Positions 1 to 8,623 of a stretch of DNA of 48,833 nt are shown in pieces. Made by a program: the position numbers and the translations under genes. Below the pieces are notes generated by a model. The model ran no database searches. It was not told the DNA's origin and saw only the letters and a program-made list of their open reading frames with translations. Source of the DNA: CAZOOK01 sp964581385 (GTDB taxonomy: Bacteria > Pseudomonadota > Gammaproteobacteria > Nevskiales > Nevskiaceae); assembly GCA_964581385.1 (NCBI GenBank), contig CAZOOK010000039.1:1-48833 (forward strand). Direction: 5' to 3'. Position 1 is the first letter of the stretch. The number at the start of each line of letters is the position of its first letter.

Positions 1-54
1 AGTACTGCCCTCCGAAGGCAGGGGTCACTGGTTCGAATCCAGTCGGGCGCGCCA
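1..54 (+). tRNA. tRNA-Arg(CCG), 5' end cut off by window
   Basis: The anticodon stem CTGCC/GGCAG encloses the loop CTCCGAA, which reads anticodon CCG (Arg). It is followed by a five-base variable loop, the T arm ACTGG-TTCGAAT-CCAGT, the acceptor strand CGGGCGC, a discriminator G and an encoded CCA. The 5' acceptor strand, D arm and the first bases lie outside the window. The accessory genes directly downstream (gene fragment, higBA, hipBA) fit the common use of tRNA 3' ends as integration sites, but I saw no second copy of the 3' end in the window. Confidence 0.93.
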
Positions 55-92
55 TAAAATCAACGAGTTACGATGTTTCTGCATAGTCGGAT

Positions 93-122
93 AATTGTCT
101 AGCTAGCATATAGCTAGCAATT
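93..122. repeat. Inverted repeat downstream of tRNA-Arg
   Basis: AATTGTCTAGCTA (93-105) pairs with TAGCTAGCAATT (111-122) across a five-base loop, with one bulged base. There is no T-run after it on either strand, so it is a weak terminator candidate. The stop codon of the minus-strand fragment lies inside the left arm. Confidence 0.4.
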
Positions 123-276
123 CCTTGTTGAAGTACTCATCCAAGAATCGGAACGCTTTCCCTTGAGCGTCAATGGCGTTTCTCCACTCGGAGTGCTTTT
201 TACTTCCTGATTTACGGCAAATTAGGACATCAACAACTCCAGAGCCGCCTTGCTGCCCTCGAACGGTCGAACTGAA
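103..276 (-). pseudogene. C-terminal fragment of an unknown protein
   Basis: This minus-strand frame is open from a TAA at 277-279 to a TAG at 103-105, about 57 codons. It has a protein-like composition (segments GVVDVLICRKSGSKK, SEWRNAIDAQGKAFRF, LDEYFNKELLAIC). There is no start codon with a ribosome binding site. It therefore looks like the surviving C-terminus of a larger gene truncated upstream. I do not recognise the family. Its position just after a tRNA gene fits decay at an island edge. It could also be a chance open frame. Confidence 0.35.
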
Positions 277-599
277 TTAAGTTGCCGTAATGACGAGACA
301 ACTTTTGCTCTGTGACGTCGATCATCAGCACACGCTGAGACTGATGCGCTCGGTTATTCCGGCGGACGATCGCTACTTGCAACGTATCTCAATGTCTCCA
401 CCTCGACACTGACGTGCCTTTGGTGCCCCGGAATGTTTGAAGGGCATCCTTGGTTGCCTCTCATCATCCGCCGTGGATATGCAAAGAGCATCATCGTAGC
501 GTGACACATGGCCCCATGAATCAGGTGCCTATCACGACGAGGGAGGTCTGATACGCGAGACAGCGGCTCGTCGCCTACTCGCAGAATAGCCCGATTCCG

Positions 600-661
600 G
601 TGATACATCATCGCGACGAGTAAGGCGGACGGCCGAGAGATAATATAAATACTTGTATCAC
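600..661 (+). promoter_or_regulatory. Candidate higBA control region
   Basis: Perfect 8-bp half-sites GTGATACA (600-607) and TGTATCAC (654-661) face each other around an AT-rich stretch with a -10-like TAATAT (641-646). HigA antitoxins usually repress their own operon by binding such inverted half-sites, so these are candidate HigA sites. No convincing -35 box was found. The rest of 281-599 holds no gene I can support. Confidence 0.35.
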
Positions 662-662
662 A

Positions 663-980
663 TTGCGCTGGATCGGGACGAGCAGGGACGATCTCAAGGC
701 AATGCCGGAATCCGTTCAGGATGAGGTCGGCCACGATCTCTTCCTGGTCCAGATGGGCCGTGATCCGCGTAACTGGAAGCCGATGCCCACCGTCGGCGCC
801 GGCGTGCGCGAGATTCGGGGGCGCGACACCGCCGGAGCGTTTCACGCGATCTATGTGGCGAATATCGGGGCGCAAGTGCTGGTGCTGCATTGTTTCCAGA
901 AGAAGTCACAGAAGACGAGCCAGAAAGACCTGGCACTGGCGACGCAGCGCTTCAGCGAAGCAACGAGGGTATTACGATGA
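663..980 (+). CDS. higB: HigB/RelE-type toxin (Gp49-like, DUF891)
   Basis: The 105-residue product matches the phage Gp49-like branch of the RelE superfamily. It starts with the typical WIGTSRDDLKAMPE and continues with a FLVQMG-x-DPRNWKPMP segment. A basic C-terminal helix follows (CFQKKSQKTSQKD). Toxins of this family are ribosome-dependent or free mRNA endonucleases. The only nearby start is TTG at 663, with no clear Shine-Dalgarno sequence and family homology running to the first residue, so the true start is uncertain. Its TGA overlaps the ATG of the antitoxin gene (ATGA), giving the toxin-first order typical of higBA. Confidence 0.82.
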   Translation: MRWIGTSRDDLKAMPESVQDEVGHDLFLVQMGRDPRNWKPMPTVGAGVREIRGRDTAGAFHAIYVANIGAQVLVLHCFQKKSQKTSQKDLALATQRFSEATRVLR

Positions 981-1273
981 GAAAAAAGGCGACCAAGAAT
1001 GCGGCCGAAGGGCGCAGTGTGTTTTACGACCTTTTCCCGCCCGATGTGGCGGCTGAAAAGACCATGCGATCCGAGCTAATAATCGCGCTGTCGGACTGGA
1101 TTCAGCGCGAAGATCTGACGCAGGCCGCCGCCGCCAAGGTACTTGGCGTCTCGGCGCCGCGCGTCTCCGATCTGGTGCGGCAGAAGCTCGACCTGTTCAG
1201 CCTGGATATGCTGGTACGCTTCGCGGTGCGTGCCGGGCTGCATCCCCAGATGGTGCTGGATCAGGCCGCCTGA
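977..1273 (+). CDS. higA: HigA-type antitoxin, XRE helix-turn-helix
   Basis: The 98-residue protein has a C-terminal Cro/XRE helix-turn-helix (LTQAAAAKVLGVSAPRVSDL, then VRQKLDLFSLDMLVRFAVRAG) of the HTH_37 type found in HigA antitoxins. The N-terminal region, containing VFYDLFP, is likely the toxin-binding part. I chose ATG 977 because it overlaps the toxin stop codon (translational coupling). A longer frame starting at 890 lies inside higB and is not needed. The protein should neutralise the preceding toxin and repress the operon. Confidence 0.85.
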   Translation: MRKKATKNAAEGRSVFYDLFPPDVAAEKTMRSELIIALSDWIQREDLTQAAAAKVLGVSAPRVSDLVRQKLDLFSLDMLVRFAVRAGLHPQMVLDQAA

Positions 1274-1573
1274 CCGATCGAGCAAAAACTTCGAGCGGCA
1301 CGTTCACGCCCATGTGTGTCCCATGAAAGTGACGGCGCGTCTTGTTCGCCGATCAAATGAGGGAGGCTCGCCGCGCGTCAAAAGCCATGTCGATGTTTCT
1401 CTCCGATTTCGACACCTTTGTCGAACATGTCGATGGAAGTGACATTGGCGGGTTATATGTCTAAAAACTGCGCTTTTATCGACGCGTAATATGAATATGT
1501 CGATTGCTTGGACGCATTCCCAGCTCGGCCGCCAGAGCAAACGGAACTGCCAAATGCCATGCCTGCCTCTTAA

Positions 1574-1597
1574 ATATCGATGCAAACGCATCGATAT
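1574..1597. promoter_or_regulatory. hip operator O1
   Basis: Perfect inverted repeat with 10-bp arms around AAAC; the core is ATCGATGCAAACGCATCGAT (1576-1595). It is the best of three similar sites upstream of hipB and probably binds HipB. Confidence 0.7.
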
Positions 1598-1623
1598 CGA
1601 CCGTGAAGGCGGAGCTGCAAAGT

Positions 1624-1647
1624 AAATCGACGCGTTTGCATCGATTT
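1624..1647. promoter_or_regulatory. hip operator O2
   Basis: AAATCGACGC (1624-1633), GTTT spacer, GCATCGATTT (1638-1647): same palindrome as O1 with one arm mismatch. Its centre is 50 bp from that of O1, and it ends three bases before the -35 box of the hip promoter. Confidence 0.7.
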
Positions 1648-1650
1648 ATG

Positions 1651-1678
1651 TTGACGGGCTGTATTGTGAGGCTATAAT
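1651..1678 (+). promoter_or_regulatory. hipBA promoter
   Basis: TTGACG (1651-1656), 16-bp spacer and a perfect TATAAT (1673-1678) give a near-consensus sigma-70 promoter. Transcription should start near 1685. Operators O2 and O3 flank it, so binding there would block RNA polymerase. The predicted start point also rules out ATG 1681 as the hipB start codon. Confidence 0.75.
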
Positions 1679-1696
1679 CGATGCAAACACATCGAT
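1677..1696. promoter_or_regulatory. hip operator O3
   Basis: ATCGATGCAAACACATCGAT: the same palindrome as O1 with one mismatch in the right arm. Its centre is 51 bp from that of O2, and it overlaps the end of the -10 box and the expected transcription start. A further half-site (ATATCGATCAAAACGC, about 1710-1725) lies just inside hipB. Confidence 0.7.
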
Positions 1697-1704
1697 TTTG
1701 TGCC

Positions 1705-2064
1705 GTGAAAATATCGATCAAAACGCCTCAAGAGCTGGGATTGCTGGTTCGTGCTACGCGCAAGCAGCAGAAGATCCGAATGGACGACGTCGCCGGCAGC
1801 GCGGGCGTCGGGCCGGTTTTCGTGCGGGAAGTCGAGCGCGGGAAGTCCACCGTTCAGCTGGGGCGAGTTCTGAAACTGCTGGCGGAACTGGGAATCGAAC
1901 TGCGCGCGGATGTTCCCGATGAGGTCGTTCCAGCCTACGAGCGCTTGCAGAAGGTTGGCGTGAAACCGCTGAAGCCGCGGCGTTCGGCCAAGAAGGACTC
2001 TGCTACCACAGGCGTGACCGAGATGGCTCCAGGCCAGATAGTGAGCGGGCGGCACTCGGTCTGA
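1705..2064 (+). CDS. hipB: HipB-type antitoxin, XRE regulator
   Basis: Residues from VKISIKTPQELGLLVRATRK onward give an XRE helix-turn-helix (IRMDDVAGSAGVGPVFVREVERGKS) of the HipB family. A 40-residue tail, longer than in E. coli HipB, follows. GTG 1705 is preferred over the upstream ATG 1681 because that ATG lies in operator O3, before the predicted transcription start, and family homology begins at KTPQELG. About 119 residues. The protein should bind the three upstream palindromes and inhibit HipA. Its TGA overlaps the hipA ATG by one base (TGATG). Confidence 0.85.
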   Translation: MKISIKTPQELGLLVRATRKQQKIRMDDVAGSAGVGPVFVREVERGKSTVQLGRVLKLLAELGIELRADVPDEVVPAYERLQKVGVKPLKPRRSAKKDSATTGVTEMAPGQIVSGRHSV

Positions 2065-3389
2065 TGCCGCGCGAACTCGCCGTCATTGCAAACGAGCAAC
2101 GCGTCGGCACGCTGCGCGAGAACCACGATATCTGGGAGTTGGAATACACGGCGGAATGGTGCGCATCGCCTGACGGATTCGATCTGTCACCTGCGCTGCC
2201 GCGGAGCGAGCCCCTGCATCGAGATGGCAGCACCGTTCGCCCAGTGCAGTGGTACTTCGACAACCTGCTGCCGGAAGAAGCATTGCGGATTGTCTTTGCC
2301 AAGGAAGCGCGGATCCCGGCGGAAGACGCTTTCGGCTTGCTGGATTACTTCGGGGCGGAATCGGCCGGTGCGCTCGTGCTGGTTGATCCGGCCCGGCCGG
2401 TATCGGTGGAACATGGGCTCCAGCCACTCTCACTGGAAGCGCTGAGCCAGCGCATCCACAATCTGCCGACAGTCTCTTTGACTCATGACGCACCGAAGAA
2501 GATGTCGCTGGCCGGAGCGCAGCACAAGCTGCTGGTGGTATTGCGAGAGGGGCAATTGTACGAACCCTTGCCGGGCACTCCGTCGACCCACATCCTGAAG
2601 CCGAATCATGTCGGCGAGGATTACCCGGCATCCGTCGTGAACGAATATTTCACGATGCGGCTGGCACGCGCACTTGGATTGCCAGTGCCGCGAGTCAAAC
2701 GGATGTATGCGCCGCAGCCGATCTACTTGGTCGAGCGCTTTGATCGGCGTCTCGCAGGAGACTCAGCAGACGTAAAGCGGCTGCACGTCATCGATACTTG
2801 CCAGCTACTCAACAAGGCTCGCAACTTCAAGTACACGAGCGCTACGCTCGACACTCTGGCGCAGGCGATCGAGCGTTGCCGTTCGAAAGCGGCGGCACGT
2901 CTGCAGCTCTATCGCTGGATCGTGTTCAACGTGCTGGCAGGCAATGGAGACAACCACCTCAAGAATATTTCCTTCATGGTGGACTCCTCTGGCATCAACA
3001 TCGCGCCGGCTTATGACTTGCTCTGCACAGCGGTCTACGACACGCGTGCGCTGGCCAATGAGAAGGCCATCTGGCCGTCTACCGGACTCGCACTGCGTCT
3101 CGGCGATGCCGGAACATTCGCAGCAGTCACGCGCCGACACGTGCTCGATGCCGGCCAGGTATTGGGACTGAGCCAGGACACCGCAGTGCGTCATCTCGAT
3201 CACATGCGGAATGTGTTGCTGATAGCGGCCGACAGGCTTCTCGCCGACATAGAAACGGAGCTGGCAAGAGATTCCGCTGAGAATTCCAAGGCAGACGATG
3301 CCAAGCGTCACATGGCTGGAGACCTGATCGTGTTGAGAGCAATGCGGTACATCGTCTTCACCGAAATGGGGCGGCAACTGGCCGGATAA
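2064..3389 (+). CDS. hipA: HipA-type serine/threonine kinase toxin
   Basis: The 441-residue length equals that of the persistence kinase HipA of E. coli (440). An N-terminal HipA domain (about 1-120) has VGTLRENHDIWELEY. The P-loop-like SLAGAQHK (148-155) includes Ser148, the likely counterpart of the autophosphorylated Ser150. THILKP carries the ATP-binding Lys179. GNGDNHLKN carries the catalytic Asp296, and PAYDLL the metal-binding Asp318. All key residues are present, so the toxin should be active. The known target of E. coli HipA is GltX; other HipA kinases hit other tRNA synthetases. It is translationally coupled to hipB. Confidence 0.92.
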   Translation: MPRELAVIANEQRVGTLRENHDIWELEYTAEWCASPDGFDLSPALPRSEPLHRDGSTVRPVQWYFDNLLPEEALRIVFAKEARIPAEDAFGLLDYFGAESAGALVLVDPARPVSVEHGLQPLSLEALSQRIHNLPTVSLTHDAPKKMSLAGAQHKLLVVLREGQLYEPLPGTPSTHILKPNHVGEDYPASVVNEYFTMRLARALGLPVPRVKRMYAPQPIYLVERFDRRLAGDSADVKRLHVIDTCQLLNKARNFKYTSATLDTLAQAIERCRSKAAARLQLYRWIVFNVLAGNGDNHLKNISFMVDSSGINIAPAYDLLCTAVYDTRALANEKAIWPSTGLALRLGDAGTFAAVTRRHVLDAGQVLGLSQDTAVRHLDHMRNVLLIAADRLLADIETELARDSAENSKADDAKRHMAGDLIVLRAMRYIVFTEMGRQLAG

Positions 3390-4235
3390 AGAACCGCAAA
3401 ATAGGAAGCGGTCGGCTTAGTCGAGTCGAACAAGACGGAACCCGCTCTTGCTGCCTCGAAAATAAGGGCTGTGACAGCAGAACGCCAGTGAATTTAGCCG
3501 TGATCGCCAACGAAGTTAACAACCATCGCAATACAAACTGACGCCGCCGCTACTAAAATTACACAGTGCTGCGAGATGAGCGTGCGGAAGGCCTGGGGAA
3601 GATTAAGGGAGCGGACATGATCGGCTCAGACGGTGAAGCAGCGCCGCTGAATGTGGTCATCGATATTGTCAGGGCCAGTTCCGACCGGAACGACCGAGCT
3701 GACGGTACGAGTGGACGGAAATCAAAGATCGCATCTTGCCGACGTTTATCCGGGAAAATTCGGCATAGCGTTCCTCAAAAGGGCTGCCGACTGTTGACGA
3801 ATCCGCGTCACACGAACCGATCCATCAATTTTCAGAGCCCTCATGATTGTTCGATTCACAATAAAGAACCACTGCGGCGGCGTCATACACTTTCCTTTGA
3901 GTTGTCACGTTGCGCGCGGTGACACGCCGTATATGTGAAGAGCGCTCCAGGTAAGTCGACGTGCACTTAGAGCTTTTGGACTATGGAGTCGGGCCGCTAA
4001 GTTTTGCTTTGATTCGGGTTGCAATTTCTCCAATTAGCATCTCGTGCAGTTACGCTTGTCCAGCGACGACATTGAACTTGTCGAGTGATGAAATCACCGC
4101 TGGCAAGGCGTGGCGGCTGGCTGGACGATGCTAGTATCTGATATACGTGTACGTTAGGCGTTCTACCGCTTACGTTCGGGGCAGCAGCATACAACTGGCC
4201 CCATTCACAGCCCTATTTAAACTAACAGGTACACA
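3390..4235. other. 846-bp stretch without a supportable gene
   Basis: A 118-codon plus-strand frame (3566-3922) has no recognisable family and low-complexity basic composition, so I do not call it. TGTCAC (3903-3908) and GTGACA (3919-3924) form a short inverted repeat of unknown role. No clear promoter for the downstream acuI was found. The region may be decayed island DNA between the hip operon and the core genes. Confidence 0.5.
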
Positions 4236-5219
4236 ATGTTCTCATCAGTGTTGATTACTAAAGGCGAGGCCGGTCAGGCCGTCGCAGTTACCCAGCTCGA
4301 CGAAGCGCAACTGCCCGAGGGTGACGTCACCGTCGATGTCGAATATTCGACGTTGAACTATAAGGACGGGCTCGCCATCACCGGCCGCTCGCCGGTCGTG
4401 CGCAAATTCCCGATGGTGCCCGGTATCGATCTGGCCGGCGTCGTCCGGCAGAGCAGTCATGCGGACTGGAAGGTCGGCGACCGCGTAGTTCTGAATGGCT
4501 GGGGCGTCGGCGAATCCCACTGGGGCGGTCTTGCGCAAAAAGCGCGGCTCAAGGGCGAATGGCTGGTGCCGCTGCCTGCTGCCTTTACCACCCGCCAGGC
4601 GATGGCGATCGGGACCGCAGGCTACACGGCGAGCCTGTGCGTCGAAGCGCTGCTGGCGCATGGGGTGAAACCCGAGCAGGGTGAAATTCTGGTCACCGGC
4701 GCTACCGGCGGCGTCGGCAGCGTCGCCGTGGCGCTGCTCGCGAAGGCTGGCTTTCGCCCCGTCGCTGCGACCGGCAAAGCATCCGAGGCGGACTACCTCA
4801 AGACGCTCGGCGCAACGGCAGTGATTGATCGGGCCGAGCTGGCAGCTGCGGGCAAGCCGCTGCAGAAGGAACGTTGGGCCGGCGTGGTGGATTCCGTCGG
4901 CAGCCACACTCTGGCGAATGCCTGTGCCCAGGTGAAGTACGGTGGTGCCGTTGCCGCCTGTGGGTTGGCGCAGGGCATGGATTTCCCGGCTTCGGTTGCG
5001 CCTTTCATCCTGCGCGGTGTGTCTCTGCTTGGTATCGACAGCGTAATGGCGCCCAAAGCGCGCCGGCTGGTGGCGTGGAGCCGCTTGGCGCGCGATCTCA
5101 ATAGCGCGGCTCTCGACGTCATCGCAGTTGAGGTTGGTCTTGCCGGTGCGATCACCGCCGCCTCGAACCTCATGGACGGTAAGGTGCGCGGTCGCATCGT
5201 GGTGAACGTCAACAAGTGA
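4236..5219 (+). CDS. acuI: Acryloyl-CoA reductase-type MDR oxidoreductase (AcuI/YhdH)
   Basis: The 327-residue zinc-free medium-chain dehydrogenase/reductase is of the YhdH/AcuI family. Marker segments are NYKDGLAITG (about 41-50), VPGIDLAGVV (about 66), the nucleotide-binding GATGGVGSVA (about 155) and a C-terminal DGKVRGRIVV. AcuI reduces acryloyl-CoA to propionyl-CoA with NADPH in the cytosol. It also detoxifies acryloyl-CoA formed during propionate-yielding catabolism. Other YhdH proteins act on various enones, so the exact substrate is inferred. It stands alone, with the next gene 368 bp downstream beyond a hairpin. Confidence 0.85.
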   Translation: MFSSVLITKGEAGQAVAVTQLDEAQLPEGDVTVDVEYSTLNYKDGLAITGRSPVVRKFPMVPGIDLAGVVRQSSHADWKVGDRVVLNGWGVGESHWGGLAQKARLKGEWLVPLPAAFTTRQAMAIGTAGYTASLCVEALLAHGVKPEQGEILVTGATGGVGSVAVALLAKAGFRPVAATGKASEADYLKTLGATAVIDRAELAAAGKPLQKERWAGVVDSVGSHTLANACAQVKYGGAVAACGLAQGMDFPASVAPFILRGVSLLGIDSVMAPKARRLVAWSRLARDLNSAALDVIAVEVGLAGAITAASNLMDGKVRGRIVVNVNK

Positions 5220-5361
5220 GATGACGCAGCACTCGGTTGTTTAGAGTGCGCGGCTTGAGTGGAGGTGCTGTAAGGGCAAGTGCTTGGGGGAGCTCGAGTC
5301 GCGATGGGTGGGTGGTGGCTGCAATCTATCGACTCAAATCGATGCTGACCTCTCTATTTCT

Positions 5362-5393
5362 AGCCATTTAAGAGCGAGCTCTCTTAAATGGCT
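5362..5393 (+). terminator. Perfect 13-bp hairpin after acuI
   Basis: AGCCATTTAAGAG (5362-5374) and CTCTTAAATGGCT (5381-5393) are perfectly complementary with a six-base loop. Only three T follow, so an intrinsic terminator is possible but not typical. As a palindrome it could also be a regulator site for the genes from 5588 on. Confidence 0.45.
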
Positions 5394-5587
5394 TTCCCTC
5401 GCCGCTGGAGTTGCGGCCAATACTGGAAGAGGCGTCTCCACTACAACCAGCGCATGAAGTAGAAATGCGACGGTTGATATGGAGACGCTGCTTCAAGATA
5501 TAGATAAATAGCCGCGATCGTGCTGCGCGAGTCGATCAAGGCCTTTTGTAGAAATTGATTCAGAACGCTTTATAGAGGAAGTTTCCA

Positions 5588-6781
5588 ATGCCTGCTGCTA
5601 ACGCCAAAGAGGAAATCGGTCAGCTCGATATGAGCGATGTCGACAAGTGGGTCGGCAAGCCAGTCATCTTTGCCGAGCTGTGGGATCCCTGCAACGCGAC
5701 GGACATCCGTCGCTGGGTGCAGGCGATGGACTATCCCAATCCGATTCACTGGGACGAGGAATTCGCGAGGAAATCCAAGTTTGGCGGGATCGTCGCGCCG
5801 CAGTCCTTCACCGTCGCCATGGATTACGGTCATGGTTGTCATCCTGCCTGCGTCGGCAACATTCCTGGCAGCCACCTCATCTTCGGCGGCGAGGAGTGGT
5901 GGTTTTATGGCAGCCAGATTCACCCGGGCGACAAGTTGTTCCAGGAACGCCGCTTTGACGGCTACAAGATCGCCGACACCAAGTTTGCGGGCCCCACCGT
6001 GTTCACGCGCGGCGACACGGTACACCGCAATCAGCATGGTGTCCTCATCGCCAAGGAGCGCGCTACTGCGATCCGCTACCTAGTCGAGGAAGCGAACAAG
6101 CGCGGCGTCTATGGCAAGGAAAAGCGCAGCCCCAAGAAGTGGACGAGCGAAGAAATCGCGGAGATTCACAAGCTCCGTGAGACCTGGATTCTTTCGAACC
6201 GCGAAGGCAAGTCGCCGCGTTATGAAGAGGTGAAAGTGGGCGATAAGCTGCCCCGCCGCGTGATCGGCCCGCATTCCGTCATCACCTTCGCACTGGAGTG
6301 TCGCGCCCATCGCCAGAATATCTGGGGCACTTGGCGCTGGAACGTGCCGGAAGGCGTCCATGACCCGGCCAAGGAAGACGCTGGCTTCGACAAGAACATG
6401 ACCTACGACCATGAGGCGGGCAAGATCGATCCGCGCAAGAAGGACGGCCTGTTCTTCGGCCCGTCCAGCGGCCACATCAACTCCGACAAGGCAGAGAAGA
6501 TCGGCATGGGCGGCGCCTATGGCTATGGCGCCTCGATGAACGCTTGGTTCCATGATTACATTGCCTACTGGGCAGGCCACGAAGGCTACATCTGGCACTC
6601 GCAGACGAATTTCCGCAGCCCAGCCTTCGAGGGTGACGTTACCTATGTCGACGGCGAAGTCATCGAAAAGATCGACATGTCGCCCTACGGCATGCCTGCG
6701 GTTAAGGTTCAGGTGAAGATGACGACGCAGGAAGGCGAGACCATTCTCAGCGGCAAAGCGGAAGTTCAGCTCCCCTACTGA
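5588..6781 (+). CDS. FAS1-like/MaoC double hot-dog dehydratase
   Basis: The 397-residue protein looks like two fused hot-dog units. The N-terminal one (about 20-170, including RWVQAMDYPNPIHWDEEFA and GGIVAPQSFTVAMDYG) is of the FAS1-like dehydratase or MaoC N-terminal type. The C-terminal unit (about 210-395) contains VGDKLPRRVIGPHSV and a long insert with NAWFHDYIAYWAGHEG. Such proteins hydrate or dehydrate enoyl/3-hydroxyacyl-CoA thioesters. GAGGAAG precedes ATG 5588. The next gene is an acyl-CoA synthetase 22 bp downstream, so the two are probably one operon acting on the same CoA ester. Confidence 0.8.
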   Translation: MPAANAKEEIGQLDMSDVDKWVGKPVIFAELWDPCNATDIRRWVQAMDYPNPIHWDEEFARKSKFGGIVAPQSFTVAMDYGHGCHPACVGNIPGSHLIFGGEEWWFYGSQIHPGDKLFQERRFDGYKIADTKFAGPTVFTRGDTVHRNQHGVLIAKERATAIRYLVEEANKRGVYGKEKRSPKKWTSEEIAEIHKLRETWILSNREGKSPRYEEVKVGDKLPRRVIGPHSVITFALECRAHRQNIWGTWRWNVPEGVHDPAKEDAGFDKNMTYDHEAGKIDPRKKDGLFFGPSSGHINSDKAEKIGMGGAYGYGASMNAWFHDYIAYWAGHEGYIWHSQTNFRSPAFEGDVTYVDGEVIEKIDMSPYGMPAVKVQVKMTTQEGETILSGKAEVQLPY

Positions 6782-6803
6782 GACGCGCAACAGGGCCGAA
6801 CAG

Positions 6804-8522
6804 ATGGGCACCACCGCGCCGGCGCAGCAGATGTCGATTGTCCACGGCATTCCGCTGCGGGACGAACCCGGCATGGGTGCGCTGACGATACCGGCTTATC
6901 TCCGCGAAGTGACATCGCGCTTTGCGGAGCGTGAGGCACTCGTCATGCACACGCCTGGCGGGGTGGAGCGCTGGTCCTACGCCACTCTGTGGAAAAAATC
7001 CGTCGAAGTGGCCAAGGCGCTGATCGCCTGCGGCGTAGGCAAGGACAGCCGGGTCGGAATCCTGATGACCAACCGCCCCGAATATCTGGCGGCCGTGTTC
7101 GGGACGGGGCTCGCAGGCGGGGTGTCAGTGGCCCTCAGCACCTTCTCCACGGCATCTGAGCTGGAGCACCTGGTCGGTGTGTCCGGCGTGTCGGTCCTGC
7201 TCTTCGAAGGCCGTGTGCTGAAGAAGGACTTCGGCGGCGTCCTTGCCGACATCGAACCGCAGATCCGGACCGCGGCTCCGGGACAGCTTCAGTCCTCCAA
7301 ATTTCCGTTCTTATGCCATCTCGTGCGGCTCGACTCCGCAACTTGGACCAGCGCCGAAGCCGATACTCAAACAACCTCCTTCGAGTCGTGGAACGAATTT
7401 CTAGCCAAGGGCCGCGACATTCCCGATGCCATAATCGATGCGCGGGCTGCTGCAGTGACGCCCTCGGACGCCGGCGGTCTGTTCTTTTCCTCCGGCACGA
7501 CCAGTCTTCCCAAGGGCATTCTGCACACGCAGCGTGCTTTCGCGATTCAGTGGTGGCGTTGGCCGCGCGTGATGAGTGTGGAAGGCGCCGTGCGCAGCTG
7601 GACGGGGAATGGATTTTTCTGGTCGGGCAATATCACCATGGTGGTGGGCGTTGCGCTCTCCACCGGCGGTGCGGTGGTGCTGCAGCCTTACTTCGAGCCG
7701 GAAATGGCGCTGAAACTGATGGAAACTGAGCGCGTGACGTTCCTGTCTGGCCGGCCGCATCAGTGGGCGCGCCTGCAGGAGAGTCCGCGCTGGAGCCAGT
7801 CTGATCTCAGCAGCCTGCGCTACGTCACCAACAGCGCGCTGATTCAAGAGCATCCCACGGTGAAGCAGACGGACTGGAAGCTGCCCATGTCCTTCGGCAC
7901 AACCGAAACGATGACGATCAACACGTCGTATTCGGCCAACACCTCGGTCGAACAGTACGCCGGCAGCTGCGGCGTGCCCTTGCCCGGTAATATCCTGAAG
8001 ATCATCGATCCGGAAAGCGGCACCGTGGTCCCGCGCGGCCAGCGCGGGGAAGTCTGCATCAAGGGCCCGACGCTGATGATGGGCTATATCGGCAAGACAC
8101 CCGAGGAAACGTTCGACGAAGAAGGTTATTACCGCACCGGCGACGGCGGTTATGTCGATGAGGTCGGCCGCCTGTACTGGGAAGGGCGGCTTACCGAGAT
8201 CATCAAGACCGGCGGCGCCAATGTCTCACCGCTGGAGATCGATGCCATCCTCTCCAATTATCCCGGCGTCCGGCGTGCGCAGACCGTGGGCGTGCCGCAT
8301 GACACGCTGGGCGAGATGGTTGTCTCGTGTATCGTGCCGCAGGACGATGCTGTACTCGAAGAGACGGCGATCCGTAATTTCCTTAAGGAGCAACTGGCGA
8401 GCTTCAAGGTGCCACGCCGCGTCCTCATCCTGCGCGAAGACGAAGTCGCAGTAACCGGCAACGGCAAGGTTAAATCCACTGAACTTCGGCAGCTCGCCAC
8501 TCAACGGCTGACCGTTGGATGA
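6804..8522 (+). CDS. Acyl-CoA synthetase (AMP-forming)
   Basis: The 572-residue ANL-superfamily adenylating enzyme has the phosphate loop SSGTTSLPKG (about 230). It also has the core motif FGTTETMT, YYRTGDGGYVDEVGRLYWEGR (A7/A8 hinge region), IKTGGANVSP and the catalytic lysine region TGNGKVKS near the C-terminus. It should convert a carboxylic acid, ATP and CoA to acyl-CoA, AMP and PPi. The acid cannot be deduced. It is convergent with the xdhC-like gene that ends 102 bp away. Confidence 0.9.
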   Translation: MGTTAPAQQMSIVHGIPLRDEPGMGALTIPAYLREVTSRFAEREALVMHTPGGVERWSYATLWKKSVEVAKALIACGVGKDSRVGILMTNRPEYLAAVFGTGLAGGVSVALSTFSTASELEHLVGVSGVSVLLFEGRVLKKDFGGVLADIEPQIRTAAPGQLQSSKFPFLCHLVRLDSATWTSAEADTQTTSFESWNEFLAKGRDIPDAIIDARAAAVTPSDAGGLFFSSGTTSLPKGILHTQRAFAIQWWRWPRVMSVEGAVRSWTGNGFFWSGNITMVVGVALSTGGAVVLQPYFEPEMALKLMETERVTFLSGRPHQWARLQESPRWSQSDLSSLRYVTNSALIQEHPTVKQTDWKLPMSFGTTETMTINTSYSANTSVEQYAGSCGVPLPGNILKIIDPESGTVVPRGQRGEVCIKGPTLMMGYIGKTPEETFDEEGYYRTGDGGYVDEVGRLYWEGRLTEIIKTGGANVSPLEIDAILSNYPGVRRAQTVGVPHDTLGEMVVSCIVPQDDAVLEETAIRNFLKEQLASFKVPRRVLILREDEVAVTGNGKVKSTELRQLATQRLTVG

Positions 8523-8623
8523 TTGGCTGCAATAATTGATTGAGATCTGATATCGCTTATTGCGTGGAAAGCAGCAAATAAACGCTGAGCATGGTTCCAG
8601 CGCCTGGAACCATTAGGATGGCG

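Noticed and set aside
31..54. Second copy of the tRNA 3' end as an attachment site
   Set aside because: I looked by eye for GGTTCGAATCC-type sequence elsewhere in the window and found none; the other island border may lie outside, or the search by eye may have missed it.
354..890. 178-codon minus-strand frame
   Set aside because: Its start half is antisense to higB. The other half has no recognised family or ribosome binding site.
1681..1704. ATG 1681 as hipB start
   Set aside because: It lies in operator O3 and upstream of the transcription start predicted from the TTGACG/TATAAT promoter. Homology begins after GTG 1705.
3566..3922. 118-codon plus-strand frame
   Set aside because: No ribosome binding site, no family, no conserved pattern; probably chance.
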